From Acidobacteriota bacterium (lineage in GTDB: Bacteria > Acidobacteriota > Terriglobia > UBA7540), in contig JAKCCV010000005.1 in the NCBI GenBank assembly GCA_021838785.1, forward strand, positions 99,816-163,815: a DNA stretch of 64,000 bases, read 5' to 3'. The position numbers and the translations under genes were made by a program. Below are positions 50,622-60,897 of this stretch, piece after piece (position 1 is the first letter of the stretch; each line of letters opens with the position of its first letter). The notes beneath the pieces were generated by a model that did not search any database, was not told where the DNA came from, and saw nothing but the letters and a program-made list of their open reading frames with translations.

Positions 50622-52837
50622 GCGATCCTCGGGGCCGCAATCCGGTTGTCGAAGTCGAACGATACGAACTTGATGAAGCGCCCGTGCGCCCCTTTGGGCT
50701 CGAGCGTCGAGAGTTCTTCAAGCTGATGGGCGCGGGCGTGGCGATTTTTCTGCTCAACGACATGCCGACGGCCGCGCAGGAATCCGGAGGGTTTGTCCGG
50801 CGAAGGCCACGGCGTGGAATCCAGGGGAGGCGATTCAACTTTGGAGAGCCTTTGCCTCAAAACATCGGCGCCTGGCTGCACATCGGCGAAACCGGCAAGG
50901 TCACCGTTTATACGGGCAAGGTGGAAGTGGGACAAAACATTCGCACCTCGCTGACGCAGGCGGTGGCGGAAGAATTGCGAGTCGGCATGGAGGCCATCCA
51001 CATGGTGATGGGGGATACGGCGCGAGTGCCCTTCGACATGGGCACGTTTGGCAGCCGAACCACCCCGACCATGAACTTGCAGCTTCGCCGAGTGGCCGCG
51101 GCCGCCCGCGAGTTGATGGTGGAAATGGCGGCGAAGCGATGGAACGTTTCCGCCGCGCGGCTGGTTGCGAGCGACGGCAAAGTCTCCGATCCCTCAAGCG
51201 GTCGTAGCCTCGAATACGGCGAGTTGGCGCGCGGGCAGGAGATGGCTCAGGCGATTGTCGCGGAGGATCCGCTGCGGCCCGCCACCGAGTGGACGGTGGA
51301 GGGAAAGTCGGTTCCCAAAGTCAATGCCCTAGAGTTTGTGACCGGACAACACCATTTCCCTGCGGATATTCGGCGGCCGCGAATGCTTTTTGGCAAGATT
51401 CTGCGGCCGCCCGCTTTTGGCGCCACGCTTCAGTCCTTCGACGCGAGCGGTGCCGCGGCCATGCCCGGCGTGGTAGTGGTGCGGGAGGGCGATTTTGCGG
51501 GGGTGGCCGCGCCGAGCGAACCGGAAGCGGAGCGCGCGTTGGCGGCGCTTAAAGCCGAGTGGAAGCTGCCGAGTGGGCCACAACCCTCCAACCAAAATCT
51601 TTTTGAATACTTGAAAGCGCACGCCGAGCCGGCCGGCCATCCCGGCGAGGAGTTCGGCTTCTTCGGCGCAAATGAGGAGCGCGGGGCGGTCGGCCCGGCG
51701 CTTGCCTCGGCGGCACACCGTTTGGAAGCTACCTACACCATCGCCTACATCGCTCACGCGCCGCTCGAGCCGCGCGCCGCGGTCGCTGAATGGCAAGACG
51801 GTAAGCTCACGGTTTGGACCGGCACGCAACGGCCCTTCGGCGTTCGCAACCAATTGGCGGAAGCATTTCATCTTCCTGAAGCTCGCGTTCGCGTCCTCAT
51901 GCCGGATATGGGCTCGGCCTACGGCGGAAAGCACACGGGCGAGGCGGCCGTCGAGGCGGCCAGGCTGGCAAAAGCCGCCGGGCGGCCGGTCAAGCTGGTT
52001 TGGACGCGCGAGGAAGAATTTACGTGGGCGTATTTTCGTCCGGCTGGGGTGATCGAAATCAAGAGCGGAGCGAACGCGAACGGCCTGCTGACGGCTTGGG
52101 AGTTCCACAATTACAATTCCGGCCCGTCGGCCATTCGCACGCCTTACGAGGTTCCGAACCAGCGCATCGCGTTTTACCCGACGCGGTCGCCGTTGCGCCA
52201 GGGATCGTATCGGGCGCTCGCGGCGACGGCCAATCACTTTGCGCGCGAAGCGCACATGGACGATGTGGCGCGCCAAGTGAAGATGGACCCACTCGAATTT
52301 CGTCTCAAGAACCTGAAGGATGAGCGCCTGAAGGCCGTCTTCCAGGCGGCGGCGGAGCGATTCGGTTGGAGAGAGCGAAAGACTACGCGCCATCGCGGCT
52401 TCGGCATGGGCGGAGGGTTTGAGAAGGGCGGCTACGTGGCCACGTTCGCCGAGATCAGCCTGGAACGCCCCGGCGGAGAGGTTCGCGTGCGCCGCGTGGT
52501 GACGGCGTTTGATTGCGGCGCGGTGGTCAATCCCGACGGTCTGCGAAACCAGATTGTCGGCGCCAACATCATGGGGCTGGGCGGCGCCCTGTTTGAAGCG
52601 ATCGAATTTGCGGACGGAAAAATCCTGAATAATCGCTTCTCGCGTTATCGCGTCCCGCGCTTCAGCGACGTTCCTGAAATCGAAGTCATCCTCATTGATC
52701 GCAAAGATCAGCCTTCCGCCGGCGCCGGAGAAACGCCCATCGTCGGCATTGCGCCGGCCATTCGTAACGCCATTCTGGACGCCACCGGCGTTCATCTTTA
52801 TTCGCTGCCTTTGGTTCCTCACGGCCTGAAGGCGTGA
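50618..52837 (+). CDS. Molybdopterin-binding subunit of a xanthine dehydrogenase-family oxidoreductase
   Basis: Hydroxylates an aldehyde or N-heterocycle, substrate unknown. From the ATG at 50618 the protein is 739 residues. A Tat-like N-terminus is present (ERREFFKLMGAGVAIFLL). Family blocks include VYTGKVEVGQNIRTSLTQAV, MPDMGSAYGGKHTGEAAVEA, LRQGSYRALAATANHFA and the end PSAGAGETPIVGIAPAIRNA. The Tat motif suggests periplasmic location, typical of the IorB-like branch. No separate FAD subunit is encoded here, so a cytochrome partner may take the electrons. Confidence 0.92.
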   Translation: MSDPRGRNPVVEVERYELDEAPVRPFGLERREFFKLMGAGVAIFLLNDMPTAAQESGGFVRRRPRRGIQGRRFNFGEPLPQNIGAWLHIGETGKVTVYTGKVEVGQNIRTSLTQAVAEELRVGMEAIHMVMGDTARVPFDMGTFGSRTTPTMNLQLRRVAAAARELMVEMAAKRWNVSAARLVASDGKVSDPSSGRSLEYGELARGQEMAQAIVAEDPLRPATEWTVEGKSVPKVNALEFVTGQHHFPADIRRPRMLFGKILRPPAFGATLQSFDASGAAAMPGVVVVREGDFAGVAAPSEPEAERALAALKAEWKLPSGPQPSNQNLFEYLKAHAEPAGHPGEEFGFFGANEERGAVGPALASAAHRLEATYTIAYIAHAPLEPRAAVAEWQDGKLTVWTGTQRPFGVRNQLAEAFHLPEARVRVLMPDMGSAYGGKHTGEAAVEAARLAKAAGRPVKLVWTREEEFTWAYFRPAGVIEIKSGANANGLLTAWEFHNYNSGPSAIRTPYEVPNQRIAFYPTRSPLRQGSYRALAATANHFAREAHMDDVARQVKMDPLEFRLKNLKDERLKAVFQAAAERFGWRERKTTRHRGFGMGGGFEKGGYVATFAEISLERPGGEVRVRRVVTAFDCGAVVNPDGLRNQIVGANIMGLGGALFEAIEFADGKILNNRFSRYRVPRFSDVPEIEVILIDRKDQPSAGAGETPIVGIAPAIRNAILDATGVHLYSLPLVPHGLKA

Positions 52838-52883
52838 AGCCTCGAGCTGAGGCGGATGTAGAATTTCCGAACGGCGAGCAGAG
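52838..52883. other. Short gap before a dead transposase
   Basis: 46 bp between the oxidoreductase stop and the remnant transposase. Nothing recognisable. Confidence 0.3.
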
Positions 52884-53417
52884 ATGAGCAAGCAGGAACT
52901 GGATCGGGTCGAGGTGTTGGCGCGGGTGAGAGGTGGGCAGTTGCGATGGGCGGATGCAGGGGTGCTGTTGAGGGTGAGCCACCGGCGGGCGAAGCGGCTG
53001 TGGAAGCGGTGCCGGGAGGAAGGGGCGGCGGGGCTGAAGGACTCGCCAACGCAATGGTGGATCGTGCGAATCTACCTCACGCGATGGAAAATTAAGCAGA
53101 CTTTTCGCTTCGTCAAATAGAGCTGTCAGGTGGAAGACATTCGAGTTTTGCGGTATCAACGGCTGAAGAACCTGGCTGGGCCCGCGGCCGTGTACTTTGC
53201 AGCCACGTTTCTGGGACAAATACTGAAGCTATACATTCTGTGCGAGAAGCTGCTGATCAGCTTGCAGCGCTTGTTCGGCATTCCGCTACTCCGCTTTTAC
53301 GCGCCGACCGACGGCATTCGCGCCGTCTTCACCGGCGCCAAGCTCAGTCCTCCGCCCGAGTCACCCCGGAACCTGCAGTTGGAATTGCTGCTCGCGTGGC
53401 AGTCGTTGAAAAAATGA
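52884..53417 (+). pseudogene. Chimeric transposase remnant (HTH head joined to IS4-like tail, internal stop)
   Basis: The ATG at 52884 gives a helix-turn-helix head (MSKQELDRVEVLARVRGGQL, LLRVSHRRAKRLWKRCREEG) like ISNCY/IS481-type transposases. From about 53053 it turns into the tail of an IS4-type DDE transposase (WWIVRIYLTRWKIKQTFRFV). The tail then hits a TAG (53118-53120) and continues in the same frame as VEDIRVLRYQRLKNLAGP. The stop is likely a CAG-to-TAG change of a conserved Gln. The catalytic core is missing, so the piece is dead and composite. Confidence 0.75.
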
Positions 53418-53508
53418 GGGAAGTCGTGGTGCCGGAGTCCTTGACCGGGCATCGGCCTTATGGTACCGTCAGCCGGTCTGCCAGGCTCTCGGCACTGATG
53501 AAACTTCG

Positions 53509-54138
53509 ATGGCCGAAACCCTTAAAATTGATCCGGCCCGATTCGAGTACGCTCTCGAACGCGCCAGCCGTTTGATTCTTTCCGGGAAAGTCGTCGCTAT
53601 GCCGACCGACACGTACTATGGTCTCGGCGCCGATGCCTTTAATCTGGCTGCGGTCAGCGAGGTGTTTCGCATCAAGGGGCGAGGTTCAGACCGGCCGCTG
53701 CCTCTATTAGTGGCATCGCTCGATCAGGCTGCCGAGTTGGCGAGCGATCCTCCGCGGTTATTTTTTACGCTGGCCGAACGTTTTTGGCCAGGGCCGCTGA
53801 CGATGGTTGTTCAGGCTTCGCGCCAGATTCCCCTCAAGGTCACGGCCAACACCGGCAAGGTCGGATTGCGATGGCCGCGCGCGCCCTTTGTCGTGGCCTT
53901 GATCGCTGCGGTGAGCCGACCGATTACGGGCACGAGCGCCAACCTTTCCGAGCACCCCCCTTGCTCCAAGGCGGAAGAAGTTGAACAGCAGATAGGCGAG
54001 AACTTGCCGCTCATTCTGGACGGAGGGCCGACGGCCGGCCACGCGGCCTCCACGGTGGTTGATCTTACCGGAGAACAGCCGCGCATCCTCCGACACGGAG
54101 CCATCTCTGAATCCGAATTAAAGGACCTTTTTCCCTAA
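53509..54138 (+). CDS. tsaC: Threonylcarbamoyl-AMP synthase (Sua5/YciO/YrdC family)
   Basis: Makes the precursor of the t6A37 tRNA modification. The 209-residue protein is the short TsaC form without the Sua5 C-terminal domain. The family start is VVAMPTDTYYGLGADAF, with the binding-site blocks FRIKGRGSDRPLPLLVAS, FWPGPLTMVV and VGLRWPRAPF. SANLSEHPPC and DGGPTAGHAASTVVDLT complete the pattern. A YdcF-type gene follows after 3 nt. Confidence 0.92.
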   Translation: MAETLKIDPARFEYALERASRLILSGKVVAMPTDTYYGLGADAFNLAAVSEVFRIKGRGSDRPLPLLVASLDQAAELASDPPRLFFTLAERFWPGPLTMVVQASRQIPLKVTANTGKVGLRWPRAPFVVALIAAVSRPITGTSANLSEHPPCSKAEEVEQQIGENLPLILDGGPTAGHAASTVVDLTGEQPRILRHGAISESELKDLFP

Positions 54139-54141
54139 CCC

Positions 54142-54741
54142 GTGCAACGTCGCCACTGGATTTTACTCGCAGGTTTTTTGCTGGTCGTGGCCTTTGCAGC
54201 GTGGGAGGTTTCAATCTACCGTGCCATCCGCCAACAAGCTCATCGAGACGAAACGCGACCAGCTCCCGCCATCGTCGTGTTTGGCGCGGCAGAGTACGAC
54301 GGAAGGCCCTCGCCCGTCTTCAAGGCGCGACTCGACCATGCCTTCGCCCTTTATCAAGCCGGCCTTTCGCGTCTCATCATCGTCTCAGGAGGGAGTGGCG
54401 GTGACCCGCGCTTCACCGAGGGGGGCGTGGGGCGGGATTACTTGGTTCAGCAAGGGGTGGCACAACACCAGATTGTCGCGGAGACGCACAGCCAATCCAC
54501 CTATCAGAGTGTTCGGGCCATCACGTCCATTTTGCGGGCCCGCCGCCTTCAAGACTGTCTTGCGGTCAGCGATGGCTTTCATCTCTATCGGATCAAACTG
54601 ATGTTCAAAGCCTTCGGCATCACGGCATTTGCTTCGCCGGTTCCTAATAGCCCCATCGAAGCGGATCCCTTTGAACGACGGATGTATTCCTTGCGTGAGA
54701 TGATTCTCGTGACTTTGTGGGATTTGGGTATTCGTGTTTAG
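54142..54741 (+). CDS. YdcF-like (DUF218) membrane protein
   Basis: A 199-residue protein with an N-terminal membrane helix (WILLAGFLLVVAFAAW). It carries the DUF218 blocks APAIVVFGAAEYDG, RLIIVSGGSGGDPRFTEGG, and ETHSQSTYQSVRAI. DUF218 proteins such as YdcF, SanA and ElyC act in envelope and peptidoglycan-precursor metabolism. The GTG at 54142 follows the tsaC stop closely. It converges with anmK, whose stop lies 3 nt beyond. Confidence 0.85.
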   Translation: MQRRHWILLAGFLLVVAFAAWEVSIYRAIRQQAHRDETRPAPAIVVFGAAEYDGRPSPVFKARLDHAFALYQAGLSRLIIVSGGSGGDPRFTEGGVGRDYLVQQGVAQHQIVAETHSQSTYQSVRAITSILRARRLQDCLAVSDGFHLYRIKLMFKAFGITAFASPVPNSPIEADPFERRMYSLREMILVTLWDLGIRV

Positions 54742-54743
54742 TG

Positions 54744-56003
54744 TCAAACCGGCAGCGAAGCGGGGCCGGGGCGCGAGACGGAGCCCAGGACCACCGCCCT
54801 CCGCGCACCGGTGACCGAAGGGAGGTTGCCGGCTAGTCCCTGCATCGTGCGGTCGGCAAGAATCGCAAACGCCATGGCTTCCTTGGCGTCCACCGGTAAA
54901 CCAAAATCGTCCGAGACGTGAACGTTCAAATGCGGCAGAAGCTCGCGCAGTCGCGCCATGAGGATGCAATTGTGCGCTCCGCCCCCGGAAACAACGATGC
55001 GGTGAACCTTAACGCGAGAAAAAACAAAGTGGATGAGGGCTTGAGCCACCGACTGCGCCGTCAGCTCGTTGGCAGTGCGGACAAGGTCACAAGCGTTAGC
55101 TTTCGGATGTCTCTCGATGAAGTAGCGGCGCACAAAGGCCGTGCCGAACTGCTCGCGGCCAGCGCTCTTTGGAGGCCAGCGGCGAAAATAAGCAAGGCGA
55201 AGGATGGGGCCGACAACGTTTGGAAGCACCTTTCCGGCGGCCGCCCACTGGCCGTCACGGTCAAAATGTTCCCGGCCGCGCGTGACATGCTCCACAAGGG
55301 CATCCATGATCATGTTGCCGGGGCCGGTATCGAACCCAGTGACGTCGTGGGGCCGCGCCCCGGCTGGAATGACGCTGACATTGGCAATGCCGCCGATATT
55401 GAGCGCGACGGTTCCCTGACGGCGATCCCGGAGCAAAAGGTAATCTACCAGCGGGACCAAGGGGGCGCCGTGCCCGCCGGCCGCTACATCCGCCTTGCGG
55501 AAATCCCCAACCACCGCCACGCCGGTTCGACAGGCGATGATGGCCGGCTCGCCAATTTGGAGGGTGGAGCGAACGGCGTGTCCGGCTGCGCGCCGCGCTT
55601 GGCCCTGGTGATAAATCGTCTGTCCGTGCGAGCCGATCACCGCGACCTGACTCGGGCGGGCGCGGGCGCGTCGGCAAACTCGGAGCGCCGCTTCGGCAAA
55701 GATTTCCCCTAAAAGAAAATTGAGCTGGGAGATTTCCCCGGCGTCAACCGGTTCGCCGGAGGCCGCTCGCAGGACCCGCCGCCGGACACTCGAGGGATAT
55801 TCCGTGGAGGCGAACTCGATCAGTTCAATTTCTGGCGCGCCGCAACGCCCGCCGATACGAAGCAGCGCGGCGTCCACCCCATCCGCGGAGGTGCCGGAAA
55901 TGAGTCCGATGGCCAAGCGCGTGGTGGAGACCTTTTTGGGCAAAGCCAGCTCCTCGATCCGCGGACTTTTCCGCGCCCGCTGCCTCGACGTGACGCCGCG
56001 CAT
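54744..56003 (-). CDS. anmK: Anhydro-N-acetylmuramic acid kinase
   Basis: Phosphorylates anhydro-MurNAc in peptidoglycan recycling. The 419-residue protein has the ATP-binding and substrate blocks LISGTSADGVDAALLRI, GSHGQTIYHQG, NIGGIANVSVIP and FDTGPGNMIMDALV, then VVSGGGAHNCILMARL. The first 28 residues (basic) may be non-conserved, and a later start is possible. It is downstream of mutS by 12 nt on the same strand, a likely co-transcript. Confidence 0.95.
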   Translation of the reverse strand: MRGVTSRQRARKSPRIEELALPKKVSTTRLAIGLISGTSADGVDAALLRIGGRCGAPEIELIEFASTEYPSSVRRRVLRAASGEPVDAGEISQLNFLLGEIFAEAALRVCRRARARPSQVAVIGSHGQTIYHQGQARRAAGHAVRSTLQIGEPAIIACRTGVAVVGDFRKADVAAGGHGAPLVPLVDYLLLRDRRQGTVALNIGGIANVSVIPAGARPHDVTGFDTGPGNMIMDALVEHVTRGREHFDRDGQWAAAGKVLPNVVGPILRLAYFRRWPPKSAGREQFGTAFVRRYFIERHPKANACDLVRTANELTAQSVAQALIHFVFSRVKVHRIVVSGGGAHNCILMARLRELLPHLNVHVSDDFGLPVDAKEAMAFAILADRTMQGLAGNLPSVTGARRAVVLGSVSRPGPASLPV

Positions 56004-56014
56004 TTCCTACTGGC

Positions 56015-58627
56015 TCATGAGCGGATTTGCTTTTTTAATTCAGCAAGCAAATTGAGCGCCTCAATAGGCCGCAGGTTGTCGAGGTCAGCGTCTTCGATGG
56101 CTCGAAGGATATCCGCATTGAGAGGCGTAAAGACGGTCAATTGCACCGGCTGGGATGCCGATTCGCCTTCGGCCAGCCGTTCGGTCAGCGTGTGTTCATT
56201 CCGTTCATGGGTTTCCAGAATTTGACGGGCTCGCTCGACAACCCGCGTTGGCAACCCGGCCAGTCGCGCGACTTCCACGCCGTAGCTCTTGTCGGCGCTT
56301 CCCGGCTCGACTTTCCGCAAAAAAATGATATTCGAGCCGGACTCTTTAACCGCCACGTGGTAGTTTTTCACTCCTGGCAAAAGGTCCGCTAGCTCTGTCA
56401 GCTCGTGGTAATGCGTGGCAAAAAGCGTTTTGGCGCGAATCCGCTCTTGTAGGTGCTCGACGGCGGCCCAGGCGATGGCGAGGCCGTCAAACGTGGCCGT
56501 CCCTCGCCCGACTTCGTCCAGCAGCACCAGGCTATTCGGCGTTGCCGTATTCAGAATCGCGGCCACCTCGGTCATCTCTACCATGAAGGTGGAGCGGCCG
56601 CGCGCCAGGTTGTCGGAAGCGCCGATGCGCGTGAAAATTCGATCAAAGATGGGCAATTTGGCGCTCGTTGCGGGAACAAAGCTGCCCATCTGCGCCATGA
56701 TGGCTATCAGAGCGGTTTGTCGCAGGTAGGTGGATTTTCCGCCCATATTCGGGCCCGTGATCAGCAGGATGAGGTCGGTGTCGGAGTTTAGATACACATC
56801 ATTAGGAATAAAGCGGCCGAGTTGGCTTTCCGCCGCAAGGCGTTCGACCACCGGATGGCGGCCTTGTTGGATGACCATGCCGCCATCATCGGAGAATGCG
56901 GGCCGGCAATAATGCCTTTCCGCTGCCAAGTGGGCGAAGCACGCCAGCACATCCAGTTCCGCCAGCGCCTGCGCCGTCTGGCGGATGCGTCGGGCTTCCG
57001 AACCGACCTGACGGCGAATCTCGTAAAACAGCTCCCGCTCGAGCTTCTGACTGCGCTCCTCGGCATCGAGGATTTGGCTCTCGAGCGTCTTCAACTCCGG
57101 TGTGGTAAACCGTTCGGCGTTGGCGAGGGTCTGTTTGCGCTCATAATCCGGCGGGACCAGGTGAAGATTGGGCTTGGTCACCTCGAGATAGTATCCAAAA
57201 ACACTGTTGAACCGGACCTTTAGCGACCCAATGCCCGTTCGTTCGCGCTCTCGCAGTTCAATTTGCGCCAAGACCTGCTTGCTGTTGTGAGCGAGCTCGC
57301 GTAAGCGGTCGAGCTCGGCGTTATAACCCTGCCGAATCAAGCCTCCCTCGGTGAGGAGCGTCGGAGGTTCCGGCGAGATCGCTTTCTCGATTAAACCGCG
57401 CACATCCTCCAGGCAGTCCAACTTTTCGCGCAGGGCGGCTAGGCGGGAAGCCCCGAAGCGAGCGAGATATGTTTTTAACAAGGGGAGGGGCTCAAGCGAA
57501 AGACGAATCGCCACCAGATCGCGGGCATGGGCAGTTTCGAGAACGACCTTGCTCAGCAGCCGTTCGAGGTCATGCACCGTGGCAAGCACCCGTCGCACTT
57601 CCTCTCGGCCAATGGTGTGTCGCGTCAGTTCTTCCACGGCATCGAGTCGCTCGGTAATTTCGTCTCGTTGGATGGAGGGCCGGACCAGCCAGGCCTTCAG
57701 CTTTCTTGCCCCTCCGGAGGTGCTGCATTGATCAAGAGTGCTCATCAAGGTTACGTCGCGCGGGCCGCCCGAAAGAGGCTCCAATAACTCCAGGTTGCGG
57801 ACGGTCGCCGGGTCCAGGACGAGCGCATCGTGTTCCTGGTAGTAGCGGATGCCGTCCAGATGCGCAAGCGACCCCCGCTGAGTTTCGCGCACGTAGTGCA
57901 AAATGGCTCCGGCAGCCGAGATGGCCAGCGGATGCTCGTCCAATCCATAGCCGGCCAGCGAATTCACGCCAAAGTGCTCGCGGAGCAATCGCTCAGCGTA
58001 GGCGAACTCGAAGATCCATTCCTCCAACCGTGTTTCCGCCACGGGGGATTCGGTGCCGAACGATTTCTCGATCAGATTGGCCGCGCCCGCCAGCAGCACC
58101 TCCCGCGGCTTCACTCTCTCCAGTTCCTCGTTCAATCGGCCTCGGGCGTCGTCGCCGGCGATTTCTGTGGCCCTAAAATCTCCGGTCGAAAGGTCGGCGA
58201 AGGCAAGGCCAATCGTATTGGCGGATTCCACCACCGCCACGAGGTAGTTATTGTCGCGGGGCTCGAGCAGGTACGCCTCCGTGGCGGTCCCGGGCGTGAC
58301 GACCCGTGTCACCTCGCGTTTGACCAGCTTTTTGGTGTACCTCGGATCTTCCATCTGATCGCATATGGCCACGCGGAACCCGCGCCGGATGAGTTTGGAA
58401 ATATAGGTTTCAGCAGCGTGATACGGGACTCCACACATCGGAATGGGCGTCCCCTTTTCCTTGTTGCGGGACGTCAGCGTAATTTGAAGCTCCTTCGAGG
58501 CCACGATGGCGTCCTCGAAAAAGAGTTCGTAGAAGTCTCCCAGACGGAACAACAGCAGGGCATTCGGATGGCGCTGCTTGATGGCCCCGTACTGGCGCAT
58601 TAAGGGCGTGGAAAATTCGTTCATCAT
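56015..58627 (-). CDS. mutS: DNA mismatch repair protein MutS
   Basis: Recognises mismatches. The 870-residue protein has the N-terminal mismatch-binding domain with FYELFFEDA and the nearby RGDFYEL-type block ([10 protein letters not shown]). The ATPase has [28 protein letters not shown] and [10 protein letters not shown]. Connector, lever and clamp domains fill the middle. The start can be either of two adjacent ATG codons. A TATAAT-like box lies at 58644-58649 on this strand, inside the end of the rhomboid gene. Confidence 0.97.
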   Translation of the reverse strand: MMNEFSTPLMRQYGAIKQRHPNALLLFRLGDFYELFFEDAIVASKELQITLTSRNKEKGTPIPMCGVPYHAAETYISKLIRRGFRVAICDQMEDPRYTKKLVKREVTRVVTPGTATEAYLLEPRDNNYLVAVVESANTIGLAFADLSTGDFRATEIAGDDARGRLNEELERVKPREVLLAGAANLIEKSFGTESPVAETRLEEWIFEFAYAERLLREHFGVNSLAGYGLDEHPLAISAAGAILHYVRETQRGSLAHLDGIRYYQEHDALVLDPATVRNLELLEPLSGGPRDVTLMSTLDQCSTSGGARKLKAWLVRPSIQRDEITERLDAVEELTRHTIGREEVRRVLATVHDLERLLSKVVLETAHARDLVAIRLSLEPLPLLKTYLARFGASRLAALREKLDCLEDVRGLIEKAISPEPPTLLTEGGLIRQGYNAELDRLRELAHNSKQVLAQIELRERERTGIGSLKVRFNSVFGYYLEVTKPNLHLVPPDYERKQTLANAERFTTPELKTLESQILDAEERSQKLERELFYEIRRQVGSEARRIRQTAQALAELDVLACFAHLAAERHYCRPAFSDDGGMVIQQGRHPVVERLAAESQLGRFIPNDVYLNSDTDLILLITGPNMGGKSTYLRQTALIAIMAQMGSFVPATSAKLPIFDRIFTRIGASDNLARGRSTFMVEMTEVAAILNTATPNSLVLLDEVGRGTATFDGLAIAWAAVEHLQERIRAKTLFATHYHELTELADLLPGVKNYHVAVKESGSNIIFLRKVEPGSADKSYGVEVARLAGLPTRVVERARQILETHERNEHTLTERLAEGESASQPVQLTVFTPLNADILRAIEDADLDNLRPIEALNLLAELKKQIRS

Positions 58628-58639
58628 GAAGGGTTCGTC

Positions 58640-60097
58640 TTAATTATAGTCTTCCTCCGTGAAGAACCGCGCTGAATGAAGAGGATAACGTGCTGCCTGC
58701 CGATACCTGGCCAAGTGCCGTTGCAGTTCTCGATTTGAGGGATCAAGCGACACCGCTTTTTGCTGCGTCTTGAGAGCTTGCGAATACTGACCGTTAGCAT
58801 AATATGCCGCCGCCAGCGTGTCCAGGTAGTCCGCTTGCCGGCCCTGCGTTAGGCTGACCGCCAATTTCGCGTGGACGAGCGCTTGTTGAGGGTCGCGATA
58901 TTGCCGTTCCGGACAAGTGGCCAACAACCAGGCCAGATTATTCTGCGCTTCAGCAAGATGAGGATTGAGCTGAACAGCCTTTTCGTAGTGTTGAAGAGCT
59001 TGGGGATATAACCGCTCCTGGTCGAAGAGGTCTCCCAAGGCCGATTGGGCTTGAGCGTTGTTCACGTCTTTGCCCACGGCGGCTTGCAGCCAGTGAAGAG
59101 CCTTTGAAGCGTTTCCTTGCTCCATGTAGGCGGCGGCAAGGCCCACCTCGGCCGGGGGCGAGCCGGGGTTGAGGCGGAGCGCGTGGTGATATTCGTTGAG
59201 CGCTTCCGAAAGACGATGCTCGGCGAGGTCAAGCGAGCCGAGCGCGTCATAAGCGCGATCGTCCAAGGGGTCAAGATGCTGGGCGGCAAGAAACCGCTGC
59301 ATCGCCTGGGAATCGTGATGCTGGGCGCGCAGGCGCTCGCCTTGCCGGAGCAGCGCAAGGGCCTGCTGAGACCGAACGTAATGCCTCGCCGTCGCAGCCA
59401 TCGCCAGCGCCACCACCGCAATAGGAAAAATCACCACCCATTGCGACGGCCTGGGCTCCTCCCAGGCAAGGTGCGGCGGTGGGGGCGGAATGAGGCCGGC
59501 TAAAATCATTCCGCCCAGCAAGCCGCCGACGTGTCCCCAGTTGTCAATCAAATGCGGCAGGGCCAAACCAATGCCGAAATTCAGCAGGATGAGAAAGACC
59601 ATCCATTTGCCGAAGGCGCGAGCCCAGCGTGGCGGGACTACCTCCCGGTGAAGATAGCCTGTGGTCAGCATGGCGCCAGCCACGCCAAAAATGGCTCCAG
59701 AAGCGCCGGCGGCCACGGCCTTGGAAAGCTCCATGGAGAGCCAAGCACTCGTGATGCCGGAGCCTACGTAAATGACGGAGAAGCGTCCGGTGCCGTAAAC
59801 CTGCTCGAGCATCGGCCCCAGAATCCAAAGCGCATACATGTTGAGGAGAATGTGCAGCCACCCGATATGAATGAACATCGGCATCACCAGCCGCCAATAC
59901 TGGCCGCGCCGGGTGAAAGGCCCGTAAGATGCCCCAAACTCCAGCAGAACGTGAATGCGCTCGGAACCGCCCGCCAGCTTTTCCAGAAAAAAGACCACGA
60001 AGCAAAGCCCGATTAGGGTCAGCGTCGCCACGGGCCAATTGCGTCGCCGGGTAACCAGCAACGGCTGCGGCATTTCCGAAAGTGGTAGATCGTTCAT
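58640..60097 (-). CDS. Rhomboid protease fused to tetratricopeptide repeats
   Basis: An intramembrane serine protease of 485 residues. The first 240 residues hold about six membrane helices, with the catalytic serine in VAAGASGAIFG (S133) and the histidine in NWGHVGG (H189). A proline-rich turn and a further membrane helix follow. Residues 255-470 are TPR repeats (ALNEYHHALRLNPGSPPAEV, ALQHYEKAVQLNPHLAEAQN). The TPR part may recruit substrates on one face of the membrane. It precedes mutS on the same strand. Confidence 0.9.
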   Translation of the reverse strand: MNDLPLSEMPQPLLVTRRRNWPVATLTLIGLCFVVFFLEKLAGGSERIHVLLEFGASYGPFTRRGQYWRLVMPMFIHIGWLHILLNMYALWILGPMLEQVYGTGRFSVIYVGSGITSAWLSMELSKAVAAGASGAIFGVAGAMLTTGYLHREVVPPRWARAFGKWMVFLILLNFGIGLALPHLIDNWGHVGGLLGGMILAGLIPPPPPHLAWEEPRPSQWVVIFPIAVVALAMAATARHYVRSQQALALLRQGERLRAQHHDSQAMQRFLAAQHLDPLDDRAYDALGSLDLAEHRLSEALNEYHHALRLNPGSPPAEVGLAAAYMEQGNASKALHWLQAAVGKDVNNAQAQSALGDLFDQERLYPQALQHYEKAVQLNPHLAEAQNNLAWLLATCPERQYRDPQQALVHAKLAVSLTQGRQADYLDTLAAAYYANGQYSQALKTQQKAVSLDPSNRELQRHLARYRQAARYPLHSARFFTEEDYN

Positions 60098-60305
60098 AAC
60101 TTTTCGTTAGCCCAAAAGCTGTCCAGGTACAGCCTGCTCCGCAGCATGGCACGGACCATCGCAGCCATGATAGATTGGGCGCATCCTCGTGACCTGAAAA
60201 CCTGGACCGATCTCAATTTGTATTGATGCATCCTGCGCCACCGCGGGCCGGCGACTTACGAACCTCGCCGGCAATGTGATAGTATAAACGCGGGAGGTAC
60301 GGTCC

Positions 60306-60794
60306 ATGCGTCGTGACTTAGATTTATCGAGGTGTCGTTGGGGTGCTCGCTTCGCCGCCGGACTCATTTTAGTGGCATTAGGCGCAATAGCTTCGGTAGC
60401 CGCTGAGCCGTGGAGCGCTTCACAGGTTATCCAGCCTGCCACGCTCGCCAAGGAAATTCGCGGAGCGAGCGGTAAGAACCTTAAAATTCTTCAAGTCGGC
60501 TTCCGAACACTTTACGAGCAGGGTCACGTTCCGGACGCCCTGTATTGCGGCCCGGCGTCGCACGCGGCGGGGCGGGCGCGACTCAAGGCCTGTGTCGCCA
60601 AGATTCCCAAGACCGCTGACATCGTGCTCTATTGCGGTTGCTGCCCGTGGCAGGAATGCCCAAACATTCGTCCGGCGTTTCAGGAGCTTCGCTCAATGGG
60701 CTATACGCATGTCTCCGTCATGGAAATTCGGCAGAATTTCGGCCGTGACTGGCGGGCAAAAGGTTATCCGATTCATTCCGGAAGCCATCCCTAG
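60306..60794 (+). CDS. Exported rhodanese-like protein
   Basis: A 162-residue protein with a signal peptide (FAAGLILVALGAIASVAAE). The rhodanese fold is recognisable (LQVGFRTLYEQGHVPDALYC, TADIVLYCGCCPWQECPNIR). The active-site loop is CGCCPWQECPN, with several cysteines instead of one, which is unusual for a sulfurtransferase. The gene is single, in the plus direction, with a short upstream region after the rhomboid gene. Confidence 0.8.
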   Translation: MRRDLDLSRCRWGARFAAGLILVALGAIASVAAEPWSASQVIQPATLAKEIRGASGKNLKILQVGFRTLYEQGHVPDALYCGPASHAAGRARLKACVAKIPKTADIVLYCGCCPWQECPNIRPAFQELRSMGYTHVSVMEIRQNFGRDWRAKGYPIHSGSHP

Positions 60795-60897
60795 GCAAGC
60801 CCGGCTGAAGCCATAATGTGAACACCTAAAGCGATTTGCGCATCTAAGGAAATCGGGAGATGCTGAAGAGGAGGTAGCTCAAGAGGAGGTTAAAATC

